Source of the DNA: Acidimicrobiales bacterium
Lineage (GTDB): Bacteria; Actinomycetota; Acidimicrobiia; Acidimicrobiales; RAAP-2
Assembly (NCBI GenBank): GCA_017883135.1
Contig: JADGOE010000001.1
Span: forward strand, 1-64,000
Reading direction: 5' to 3'
Length of the DNA stretch: 64,000 bases
A program made the translations under genes and the position numbers. This document shows positions 39,547 to 47,169 of this stretch, one piece after another. A model generated the notes under the pieces. That model saw nothing but the letters and a program-made list of their open reading frames with translations, did not search any database and was not told where the DNA came from. Position 1 is the first letter of the stretch. The number at the start of each line of letters is the position of its first letter.

Positions 39547-41562
39547 CTAGCCGACCTCTTCGGCGCCGGGGAAGGCCTGTAGGACACGGGCCTCTGCCGA
39601 GTTGTCCACCTCGGCGATCTCCAACTCGGACTCGTCGAACCCTGCGAGTTCCTCCAGGTGGTCCGGATCCGAACCACCATGGTGGACAGGGGCAGCAGTG
39701 GCAGGTTCCGAGGTCGGACCAGCGCCGGGCGCTGACCGCCCGGATGCCCTGGTGGCCGAATCGGCAGCGGCCGCGCTAACAGCGCTGACCGGTCGAACGC
39801 CTCGGGAACCGCCCGGCTCGGGGTCGGGAAAGGGACCGGCTCCGGGCTCGACCACCAGCGTCAGGCCCACCGGGCGTCCGAAGTGACCGGACAACGCCCC
39901 TTCGATCTCGGGTCGCATCTCTTCGCACCGATTGCGGTGGATCTCATTGGGCAGGCCGAACACCGCGGAGTCACCCTCGACACCCACGAACCGACCCGCT
40001 TGGAACAAGGCCTTTGCCTTCGGCCGGAGGCCCACGATGATGTGATCGCCCCAGGCCTGCACCAGCTGGTCACGGGTCGGGAAGGGGACCGGAACCGATG
40101 AGGCACCCGAAGCAGGCGTCTGTGGCTCGACCGCGACCGGTGCAGGTGCAGGTGCAGACCTTTCGGGAGGGGTCGTGGCCGTAGGCGGTGCCGCCACTCC
40201 TTCGGCCAGAGCCGACCGTCGCCGAAACGCTCCGACCGTCTTGCGGGTCGATCCGGGGAGGGACGCCGGGCTGTCCTCGACACCTGAGCCAGCAGGAGCC
40301 GTCTGCCGAGGATCATCTGCCTCGGCGCCCGGAGCGTCGGAGGGGTCGGGCCCGGCAGGGGTCGGGCGTTGGCTGACCGGCGCCGGCATGGGACTCGCAG
40401 CTCCCGTCGGGGCCGAGGATGCAGAGGGATTGCCGGGCGAGTCGCGGCCGGCGGCCTCCAGTTGCTCGATGCGGGCCAGGATGGCCTGCGGAGAGTCGTC
40501 GGCCTCGGGGTGGGCCAACCGCACGAGGGCCACCTCCAGGTTGACCCGCGGATCGGGCGCGTCCCGCATCGTGACCTGGGCGCGACCCAGTACCTCCATC
40601 GCCCGGACCAACGCCGCCAGCCCGACCCGGTCGGCTTGCGACGCGAGCGAGTCCCGCTCGGCCCCTGACACCGTCACCAGCTCGGGTGCGACCAGGGCCA
40701 GGAACCCCTGGCGGAGGTGGTCGACCAGATCGCCGGTCAACTGCTGTGGACTGAACCCGGCGGATGTCAGATGGGCCACCGCCACCAGGGCGCGACCGAT
40801 GTCCCGTTCGGCCAGTGCCTCGACGACCTCGTCCAGCTCGGGCAGGTCGTCGTCGACGGCATCGGACGCCACCACCTGGTCGAGCACCGAGAGTGCATCC
40901 CGTGCCGAACCCCGGCCGCGCCGCACGGCCAGGTCCAATGCCTCGTCGGGAACCTCGAGGTTCGCGTCCTTGCGTACCTGGGCCAGTAACTCACCCAGGG
41001 TTTCCGGACCGAGCAGACGGAATTCGAAATGCTGGGTGCGGCTGCGGATGGTGGGCAGCACCTTTTGGGGATCGGTGGTGGCCAGCACGAAGATGACATG
41101 AGGGGGAGGCTCCTCGAGCGTCTTCAGCAAAGCGTTGGAGGCTGCCGTCGAGAGCATGTGGACCTCGTCGACGATGTAGACCTTCTGGCGGCCCGGCGAA
41201 CCAAGTGCAGCCCGGGACACCAGGTCTCGCATGGCCTCCACCCCGTTGTTCGACGCCGCGTCGAGCTCGTGCACGTCGAGCGAGGTGCCCTTGGTGATCT
41301 CCACACAGGAGGCGCACAGGCCACACGGTTCACCGCTTCTCAGGTCGGTGCAGTTGAGGGCCTTGGCCAATATCCGTGCCGTGGAGGTCTTGCCGGTCCC
41401 CCGAGGTCCGCTGAACAGATAGGCGTGGGCCACCCGCCCGTCTCTGACCGCGTTGCGGAGGGCGAGGATGACGTGGTCTTGTCCACGGACCTCGCCGAAG
41501 GTCGACGGTCGGAAACGCCGGTAGAGCGACTGATAGGGAACGTCCTCGGGTGCGTCGGCCAC
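39547..41562 (-). CDS. dnaX: DNA polymerase III subunit gamma/tau
   Basis: A 671-residue clamp-loader ATPase. Walker A is GPRGTGKTSTARIL (about residue 48), followed by a zinc knuckle with CTDLRSGEPCGLCASC, Walker B/DEVHMLS and the sensor TTDPQKVLPTIRSRTQHF. Domain III (about 230-370) is followed by a Pro/Ala/Ser-rich tau-like region and a tau C-terminal domain (about 500-590). The last 80 residues are poorly conserved. No programmed frameshift site was noticed. The SRP RNA gene lies upstream on the same strand. Confidence 0.95.
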   Translation of the reverse strand: MADAPEDVPYQSLYRRFRPSTFGEVRGQDHVILALRNAVRDGRVAHAYLFSGPRGTGKTSTARILAKALNCTDLRSGEPCGLCASCVEITKGTSLDVHELDAASNNGVEAMRDLVSRAALGSPGRQKVYIVDEVHMLSTAASNALLKTLEEPPPHVIFVLATTDPQKVLPTIRSRTQHFEFRLLGPETLGELLAQVRKDANLEVPDEALDLAVRRGRGSARDALSVLDQVVASDAVDDDLPELDEVVEALAERDIGRALVAVAHLTSAGFSPQQLTGDLVDHLRQGFLALVAPELVTVSGAERDSLASQADRVGLAALVRAMEVLGRAQVTMRDAPDPRVNLEVALVRLAHPEADDSPQAILARIEQLEAAGRDSPGNPSASSAPTGAASPMPAPVSQRPTPAGPDPSDAPGAEADDPRQTAPAGSGVEDSPASLPGSTRKTVGAFRRRSALAEGVAAPPTATTPPERSAPAPAPVAVEPQTPASGASSVPVPFPTRDQLVQAWGDHIIVGLRPKAKALFQAGRFVGVEGDSAVFGLPNEIHRNRCEEMRPEIEGALSGHFGRPVGLTLVVEPGAGPFPDPEPGGSRGVRPVSAVSAAAADSATRASGRSAPGAGPTSEPATAAPVHHGGSDPDHLEELAGFDESELEIAEVDNSAEARVLQAFPGAEEVG

Positions 41563-41659
41563 GTCGGGGGAGCCTACCGGCCACCGGGACGGTCCTCACC
41601 CGGGAAATCGAGCCCCGCCCCGGGGGAACCGTCCATGCCCGAGAGGGCCCGTGCGACGG

Positions 41660-41793
41660 CCCCGGTGCTCGGTGCGACGGCCAGATTGACTGCGGCACAC
41701 GGCCTGACCCGCTGAGAGCTGCTGCCTTCCGGCCCTGACCCGATTCACGGGAGGACGTTGCGCAGGACCCAGCCGTCGCACCCAGCACCGGGG
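41660..41793 (-). ncRNA. ffs: Signal recognition particle RNA (4.5S type)
   Basis: On the minus strand, GGGTCAGGGCCGGAAGGCAG followed by CAGC contains the conserved domain IV core with the GGAA tetraloop and the symmetric internal loop that bind Ffh. The flanks extend as a long hairpin: CCCCGGTGCTGGGTGCGACGG at the 5' end pairs with CCGTCGCACCGAGCACCGGGG at the 3' end, giving a molecule of about 134 nt. It lies between dnaX and the tRNA-Ser genes, a known setting. Exact ends are taken from the pairing. Confidence 0.85.
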
Positions 41794-41999
41794 AGGCAAC
41801 GATGCTACCCCCGGAAGGTGGCCCGTAGAGGGCAGCCGGTGGCGACCCGGCCTGTCGAGCCGCCGCCGGGCCCGTCGAGCGGGCCCGGGCCCAGGGCCAC
41901 ACAGCGACTCGCCGAGTCGTCAGATGGATGGAAGGAGGCGGAGTAGCCTGTCGGGGCCGCGGGCGCCCCGGAGTGAACTTCTGGTGGGCTCGGGCAGAT

Positions 42000-42084
42000 G
42001 GAGGCGTGCGAGAGCGGCCGAATCGGCACGACTGGAAATCGTGTGTGGGGAAACTCACCGTGGGTTCAAATCCCACCGCCTCCG
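42000..42084 (+). tRNA. tRNA-Ser (GGA anticodon)
   Basis: The acceptor stem GGAGGCG pairs with CGCCTCC, the anticodon stem CACGA/TCGTG encloses CTGGAAA (anticodon GGA), the variable arm is long as in class II tRNAs, and the T arm contains GGTTCAAATCC. CCA is encoded at 42085-42087, whose last A is also the first base of the ATG used for tadA. Confidence 0.95.
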
Positions 42085-42086
42085 CC

Positions 42087-42602
42087 ATGGGAACTGATGC
42101 GACCTCTTGGCAGACTGCGACTGCTGCACGTACCGTCGGCACGGAACCGCTCACCGACGAGGCGGCGATGGGGATCGCCCTCGACGCGGCGGCGGAGGCC
42201 CTAACCCACGGCGACGTGCCGGTGGGGGCAGTTGCCCTGCATGCCGGTCGGGTGATCGCCGCTCGCCACAACGAGCGGGAGCGCCGCAGCGATCCGACCG
42301 CCCACGCGGAGATGCTGGCGCTCTCCGATGCCGCAACCGCCCTGGGCACCTGGCGGCTGACCTCGGTGACCCTGGTGGTGACCCTGGAACCCTGTCCGAT
42401 GTGCGCCGGTGCTCTGGTTGCCGCCCGCCTGGGTCGCCTGGTCTACGGCGCGGCTGACCTCAAGGCGGGAGCGTGCGGCTCCCTCTACAACCTCTGTGCC
42501 GATCCTCGACTGAACCACGAGGTTCCGCTGACCACCGGGGTTCGGGCAAGCGAGGCGTCCACCCTCCTCTCCGGGTTCTTCGCATCCCGGCGCCGCGACT
42601 AG
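42087..42602 (+). CDS. tadA: tRNA-specific adenosine deaminase
   Basis: A 171-residue zinc enzyme that converts A34 to inosine in tRNA-Arg(ACG). Zinc ligands and the catalytic Glu are in TAHAEMLALSDA (about residues 71-82) and EPCPMCAGALVAARL (about 101-115). The only start upstream of the core domain is the ATG at 42087, whose A is the last base of the encoded CCA of tRNA-Ser(GGA). The next in-frame ATG (42168) would begin close to the domain edge (MGIALDAA). No Shine-Dalgarno sequence is possible in the usual place because the tRNA occupies it. Confidence 0.93.
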   Translation: MGTDATSWQTATAARTVGTEPLTDEAAMGIALDAAAEALTHGDVPVGAVALHAGRVIAARHNERERRSDPTAHAEMLALSDAATALGTWRLTSVTLVVTLEPCPMCAGALVAARLGRLVYGAADLKAGACGSLYNLCADPRLNHEVPLTTGVRASEASTLLSGFFASRRRD

Positions 42603-42612
42603 CCTTTCCGCC

Positions 42613-42697
42613 GGAGGGATGCGAGAGCGGCCGAATCGGACGGTCTCGAAAACCGTTGTGTCGCAAGGCACCGTGGGTTCGAATCCCACTCCCTCCG
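42613..42697 (+). tRNA. tRNA-Ser (CGA anticodon)
   Basis: The acceptor stem GGAGGGA pairs with TCCCTCC, the anticodon stem ACGGT/ACCGT encloses CTCGAAA (anticodon CGA), and the T arm contains GGTTCGAATCC, with the long class II variable arm. CCA is encoded at 42698-42700. Confidence 0.95.
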
Positions 42698-42744
42698 CCA
42701 ATAGTTGCTCATTCAAACCCACCCGACGTGGGTGGCTCAGGCCC

Positions 42745-42776
42745 GTTCGAGGGCCCGATCGCTCGGGCCCTCGAAC
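42745..42776. terminator. Perfect 14-bp hairpin after tRNA-Ser(CGA)
   Basis: GTTCGAGGGCCCGA (42745-42758) and its exact complement TCGGGCCCTCGAAC (42763-42776) enclose the loop TCGC. It lies 45 bases after the tRNA gene and is a strong candidate terminator for the tadA/tRNA transcripts. Confidence 0.7.
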
Positions 42777-42985
42777 CCTGAGGCTCTCGGCGCCTTGACC
42801 GGGGCCGTTCCCCTGAGTCACTGTTGCCTGCCGGCACAGGAGCAACTCGCTTCGGTACGACACTCTTGGGCATGACGGGGGACCCGCGCCTGCACGCTCG
42901 TGATGACTGCGGGTCGCGAATCAGGAATCAGGTCGTTCAGGCCATTCGAACCGATCACCCCATGGTTCCAGATTGGAGAGGGCAG

Positions 42986-43825
42986 ATGGCGAAACCCGGT
43001 GGACTTCGGAACTATGGCTCACGTGCCAGACAGAAGCTGGCACAAGAGGCATCTGGTGCTCCGGCCTCAGACTCTACGGAAGCTTGGCGTGAGCTGCGAA
43101 CCTTTCCGGCCGAACAGACGATTCCGATGCCGGACGTCACGTTGCAGGGCCGAGTAGGACCGGCCCCCGCCTTTCACGACGTCGCTCTCACGACCATGGG
43201 GCGGATGAACATGGCCGGCTTGCGCCCCGAACACGACGTCCTGGACATAGGTTGCGGTGTGGGACGCACTGCTCGCTACCTTTGTGACTACCTCGACTCG
43301 ACCGCTCACTACGAGGGATTCGACATCATGGACGAGATGGTGGCGTGGTGCCAGTCCGAGATCACGCCGTTGTTTCCCAACTTCCACTTCCGGTTGACCC
43401 CTCTGTTCAACACGGCCTACAAGCCTGACCCGAGCCTTCCGTCAGCATCGACCTTCAGATTCCCCTATCCCGACGAATCCTTTGACTTTGCATTTGCCCA
43501 CTCGGTATTCACTCACCTCCCCCCTGAAGCAACCGGTAACTACTTGAGCGAGATCAACCGCGTGCTGCGACCGGGGGGGATCAGTTACTCGACGTGGTTC
43601 CTTTTCGAGGACGAGCCGTCCTCGAGCCCGAAGACCATAGTTACAGAGATGAAGCTCGATGCTTCTGGCATGTTCGCCGTTCACAATCCTGATGTCCCTG
43701 ACAATGCGGTTGCCTACCGCGAGAGCTTCATCCTCCAGGAGTACTCCACACGAGGGCTCACTGTCGTCGGTCCCATCCACCACGGATTCAAACGCCTTCA
43801 GGACGCCGTCGTGGCTGTCAAGTAG
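42986..43825 (+). CDS. Class I SAM-dependent methyltransferase
   Basis: A 279-residue protein. The SAM-binding motif is DVLDIGCGVGRTARYL (about residues 80-95), followed by YEGFDIMDEMVAWCQ (acidic loop), FDFAFAHSVFTHLPPEATGN and RVLRPGGISYSTWFLFEDE. The substrate cannot be predicted. GGAGAGGGCAG before the ATG at 42986 marks the start; upstream in-frame starts lack one. Codon choice looks less GC-biased than in the neighbours. It is convergent with the ars-locus oxidoreductase, the coding regions overlapping by 8 bp at their 3' ends. Confidence 0.82.
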   Translation: MAKPGGLRNYGSRARQKLAQEASGAPASDSTEAWRELRTFPAEQTIPMPDVTLQGRVGPAPAFHDVALTTMGRMNMAGLRPEHDVLDIGCGVGRTARYLCDYLDSTAHYEGFDIMDEMVAWCQSEITPLFPNFHFRLTPLFNTAYKPDPSLPSASTFRFPYPDESFDFAFAHSVFTHLPPEATGNYLSEINRVLRPGGISYSTWFLFEDEPSSSPKTIVTEMKLDASGMFAVHNPDVPDNAVAYRESFILQEYSTRGLTVVGPIHHGFKRLQDAVVAVK

Positions 43826-45239
43826 TCATCGGCTCGAAGGCCGGTGAGCTTCGAGACTCCCTGACCCACGCCTGAGCACCAGCCTGGAGTGCGTCCCAGG
43901 GGCTTCCGAGCGGCGGGGTGTACGAGAGGTCGAGGTAGCTCATCTCGTCGACCGTCATCCCATTGAAGATGGCTGTCGCTGCGATGTCGATTCGCTTGGC
44001 GACCTCAGCATGGCGATGGCCGTAGAGCTGCACTCCGAGGAGACGACCGACCTTGCGGTCGCCCGTGTAGCGCATCCGGATCCGATGGCTGCCCGGGTAG
44101 TAGGCCTTGTGATCGTCGGCCTCGAACTCGATGGTCAGTGGATCGAAACCGGCGGCCACCGCCTCGCGGTCCCGAAGCCCGTTGCGCGCAGCGACCATGT
44201 CGAAGATCTTCACGACCTGGGTCCCGAGGCTGCCGGCATACGCCCGGCTGCCCCCGATGGCGTTCTCGCCGGCGACCCGGCCCTGCTTGTGGGCGGTGGT
44301 CCCGAGGGGCAGGTAGGTCAAACCCATGAGGCGGTGGTGGGTGACGACGCAGTCGCCTGCGGCGAACACGCCGTCGAGGTTGGTCCGCATCCCTCGATCC
44401 ACATCAATCGCCCCGCCGGCACCGAGCTTCGCCCCGGCCGCTACAGCCAGAGTGGTTTCTGGGCGCACTCCGACGACCACCAGAACCATGTCGGCGTATG
44501 CGGTGATCGGTGAACCTGACGCCTCGACGGCATCGATCCGAAGGCGGCCGGAGGACCCTGCAGGCGCCCGTGCGATCTGCCTGACCGCGGTGCTTGTCTT
44601 CACGTCGACGCCGTGGGAGGCCAGTTCGGCGGCAACCAGTGCGCCAAGGCTCGGGTCCACGGTGGGGAGGACCTCAGGGATTTGCTCGAACTGGGTCACC
44701 GAAAGGCCGCGCGAGCAAAGACCCTCTGCCATCTCGATGCCGATGTAGCCCGCGCCGACGATCACCGCGCTGGCCGGCTGGGCTACCTCCAGCGTGCGCA
44801 TCAACTCGAAAGTGTCACCCATCGAGTGGAGTAGGTGGACACCGTGCTCCGGGCCCAGAGCATCGCTGCCGAAGAGGCCCTCGATCGGTGGTCGTGCAGG
44901 AATCGCACCGGTCCCCACGACGAGCTGGTCGTATGCAAGCAACTCATCATTACCCGAATCGTCGACTACATGGAGTTTGCGACTCTTGACGTCGATCTTC
45001 GTCGCCAGCGTGTTCAGCCGGACCTGCATCCCCGTCGCCTTCAGGTCGTCGATCGTGCGGTGTGCAAGGTCGCGCCAGTGGGGGACCTCGCCCGATACGT
45101 AGTAGGGAATGCCGCAGATCGAATAGTTCGGATAGGCGTCACCGACCACCACGGTCACCTCGGTGCCGGGATCCAGCTCACGCGCTCGCAGGGCGGCGCT
45201 GATTCCGGCATCGCTACCACCAATCGTCACGAGGTGCAT
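43818..45239 (-). CDS. FAD-dependent NADH oxidase/CoA-disulfide reductase-type protein
   Basis: A 473-residue flavoprotein. The FAD loop is LVTIGGSDAGISAALRA (residues 3-19), the redox Cys is in YSICGIPYYVSGE (Cys about 42, the CoADR/NOX position), the NAD loop is VIVGAGYIGIEMAEGL and the second FAD motif is GVFAAGDCV. A C-terminal dimerisation domain follows (LLGVQLYGHRHAEVAKRID). It sits in an arsenic-type locus; similar flavoproteins occur in actinobacterial ars operons, but the exact role, whether thiol redox upkeep or oxidation, is not established here. Confidence 0.82.
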   Translation of the reverse strand: MHLVTIGGSDAGISAALRARELDPGTEVTVVVGDAYPNYSICGIPYYVSGEVPHWRDLAHRTIDDLKATGMQVRLNTLATKIDVKSRKLHVVDDSGNDELLAYDQLVVGTGAIPARPPIEGLFGSDALGPEHGVHLLHSMGDTFELMRTLEVAQPASAVIVGAGYIGIEMAEGLCSRGLSVTQFEQIPEVLPTVDPSLGALVAAELASHGVDVKTSTAVRQIARAPAGSSGRLRIDAVEASGSPITAYADMVLVVVGVRPETTLAVAAGAKLGAGGAIDVDRGMRTNLDGVFAAGDCVVTHHRLMGLTYLPLGTTAHKQGRVAGENAIGGSRAYAGSLGTQVVKIFDMVAARNGLRDREAVAAGFDPLTIEFEADDHKAYYPGSHRIRMRYTGDRKVGRLLGVQLYGHRHAEVAKRIDIAATAIFNGMTVDEMSYLDLSYTPPLGSPWDALQAGAQAWVRESRSSPAFEPMTT

Positions 45240-45290
45240 TCAGATCTCCTTGTCGAATTCGCCGAGTCGGATGAAGCGGCCGAGTGGGCC

Positions 45291-46091
45291 TCAGGAATGC
45301 GCGGTCGGGACATCGCGCTGTTCGATCGGCAACGAGTGGGCCGGTGCGCCGCCAGCGACCACACTGGTTTGGATCTGGTCGTCCTGATGGTGGGGAACGA
45401 TGATGTCGGACGCCTCGGCCGAAGTGATGTCGGGATAGAGCACCTTGATCACAACCAGGGCCACCAACCCTCCCACGACCTGTGCCGCGACGAAACTGGG
45501 AACAGAGGAGGGTGCGATGCCGGCAAAGGTGTTGGAGAACATCCGGCCTGCGGTGATCGCAGGATTGGCGAAGCTGGTCGAGCTGGTGAAGAAGTAGGCG
45601 GCCCCGATGTAGGCGCCGACCGCGGCGGGTGCACTGCGGGAACGGCCACTCCGTGCAAGCGAGAAGATCACGAGGATCAGCCCGACGGTTGCCACGATCT
45701 CGGACAGGAAGTGCGCCGGCGTGGCGCGATGGTGGGTCGAGATGCTGATCGCCGTCTTCGAGAACATGAGATTGGCGACGACGGCTCCACTGATGCATCC
45801 GGCCACCTGAGCGGGCAGATACGCAGTCGCGGATCGCCAACTCAGCCCACCGAACGCTGCATCAACGAAGGAGACGACCGGGTTGAAGTGAGCGCCGGAA
45901 ACCGGACCGAACATCAAGATGATGGCGTACAGTCCAGCCGCGGTCGCCGCAGCGTTCTGGAGCAGTTCGAGGCCGACGTTGCCAGGGGAGAGCTGCTGTG
46001 CAGCGATCCCCGATCCGATGACGATTGCGGCCAGAAACGCACTTCCGAGGAACTCGGCAAGCAACCGGCGCCAGAGTGGGTGCTCGTTCAT
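45291..46091 (-). CDS. Aquaporin (MIP family), AqpS-like
   Basis: A 266-residue six-helix channel. The two pore motifs are GPVSGAHFNPVVSFVD (NPV) and SFANPAITAGR (NPA); the first is varied from the usual NPA. In several bacteria MIP channels in ars operons (AqpS) let As(III) leave the cell by diffusion, an arrangement this locus repeats. The start MNEHPLWRRLL at 46091 is preferred. About 31 bp from arsI upstream and 51 bp from the oxidoreductase downstream, all in one direction. Confidence 0.85.
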   Translation of the reverse strand: MNEHPLWRRLLAEFLGSAFLAAIVIGSGIAAQQLSPGNVGLELLQNAAATAAGLYAIILMFGPVSGAHFNPVVSFVDAAFGGLSWRSATAYLPAQVAGCISGAVVANLMFSKTAISISTHHRATPAHFLSEIVATVGLILVIFSLARSGRSRSAPAAVGAYIGAAYFFTSSTSFANPAITAGRMFSNTFAGIAPSSVPSFVAAQVVGGLVALVVIKVLYPDITSAEASDIIVPHHQDDQIQTSVVAGGAPAHSLPIEQRDVPTAHS

Positions 46092-46122
46092 GGTCGCGCT
46101 CGCACCCCTGTCAGCTGTGCGA

Positions 46123-46611
46123 TCAGCAACACGATCCAGAGGCTGGCCCATCCGTGGTGGCCCCTATGCCCACCTTCTGATTCGCACTCGGGATGCAGCC
46201 CTCGGTCGAGCAGCCGAGCCCCGACTCACCAGGTGCATCTGCGAGCACGGTGTAGACCTCCCAGGGCGCTCCATCGGGGTCATTGACCCACGCCTTGTCC
46301 TGTACCGCGTAGCAACAGGTGGTCGATTCCTGCACTTCGGGGTCAAGGCCTTCGGCTGCCAGCCGAAGTGAGGCCTCGCGGACCTCCTCGGGTGTGTCCA
46401 CCTCGACACCCAGATGGTTCAGCGCACCGTTCACACCGCTCGTGCGCGCATCGGCAGTTTCGATCAGCACCAGCTTGAGTGGCGGCGACGAGATGGCGAA
46501 GTTGGCATAGCCGGGACGCCGTTTGGTCGGTTCGGCGTCGAACAGCCTGGAGTAGAAGTCCACTGCTGCATCGATGTCTGCCACATTCAGGGCGAGGTGG
46601 ACTCTGGACAT
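46123..46611 (-). CDS. arsI: ArsI/CadI-family VOC metalloenzyme
   Basis: A 162-residue vicinal-oxygen-chelate protein. Metal ligands are in SRVHLALNVADID (His), ALNHLGVEVDT (His) and PWEVYTVLAD (Glu), and a vicinal cysteine pair lies in ESTTCCYAVQDKAWV (about residues 97-98), the site that binds trivalent organoarsenicals in ArsI C-As lyases. A C-terminal extension rich in Cys (GCSTEGCIP, ending SGSCC) is additional. GGAGG precedes the ATG at 46611. Cadmium-induced CadI proteins share the fold, but the Cys pair and the neighbourhood favour arsenic. Confidence 0.85.
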   Translation of the reverse strand: MSRVHLALNVADIDAAVDFYSRLFDAEPTKRRPGYANFAISSPPLKLVLIETADARTSGVNGALNHLGVEVDTPEEVREASLRLAAEGLDPEVQESTTCCYAVQDKAWVNDPDGAPWEVYTVLADAPGESGLGCSTEGCIPSANQKVGIGATTDGPASGSCC

Positions 46612-46636
46612 CCGGCACCTCCGCTTTCATCCACCA

Positions 46637-46666
46637 TTGTCGATTGATCGATTATGATCGATACAT
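46637..46666. promoter_or_regulatory. Candidate ArsR operator in the divergent promoter region
   Basis: The palindrome ATCGAT-TATG-ATCGAT (46647-46662) lies between arsI and arsR within an AT-rich stretch of AATCGAT-like repeats. ArsR proteins bind imperfect inverted repeats of about this size. TATGAT at 46653-46658 could be a -10 box for arsR. The location and palindrome are seen; binding is inferred. Confidence 0.5.
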
Positions 46667-46694
46667 TCACATTCGTCAATACGAGGTTCAATCG

Positions 46695-47045
46695 ATGAAG
46701 AAGCCGGCCTCCGACACCGAATCCGGGGACGCAGGGCAGTGCTGCCCGTCAGTGCTGGCCGCACCGCTTGACTCCTCGGAGGCTACCGAGTTGGCCGGTT
46801 GGTTCCAGGCACTAGCAGACCCGGTGCGGCTGAAGGTACTGAGCATCCTTGCTGCGGCACCCGGTGGCGAAGTGTGCGTCTGCGACTTCGTCGAACCGCT
46901 CGGCAAAAGCCAGCCCACGATTTCGCACCACTTGAAGATCTTGGGCGAAGCGGGCTTGGTGCAGGGGGATCGGCGTGGCCGCTGGGTCTGGTACTCCCTC
47001 AATCGGGAGCGCCTTGCAAGCCTCCGAGCGGCCATCGACTCTTGA
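46695..47045 (+). CDS. arsR: ArsR-family metalloregulator
   Basis: A 116-residue winged-helix repressor: LADPVRLKVLSILAAAPGG (helices), then GEVCVCDFVEPLGKSQPTIS with the CVCD motif at the start of the recognition helix, the classic As(III)-binding site, and SHHLKILGEAGLVQGDRRGR (wing). An N-terminal Cys pair (GQCCPS) may add to the metal site. It is divergent from the arsI-aquaporin-oxidoreductase operon and should repress both directions from the palindrome between them. Confidence 0.88.
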   Translation: MKKPASDTESGDAGQCCPSVLAAPLDSSEATELAGWFQALADPVRLKVLSILAAAPGGEVCVCDFVEPLGKSQPTISHHLKILGEAGLVQGDRRGRWVWYSLNRERLASLRAAIDS

Positions 47046-47169
47046 GCGGCGCTCGCCACTCGATTGGCCCGCAGTACGGATGGGCCTGGATCTTGCAGGT
47101 GGTCGACGGCGTGATCTTCGAACACGACGATGACCGCGTGGCGGAGAGCATCTCCGATGAACGGCGAGC

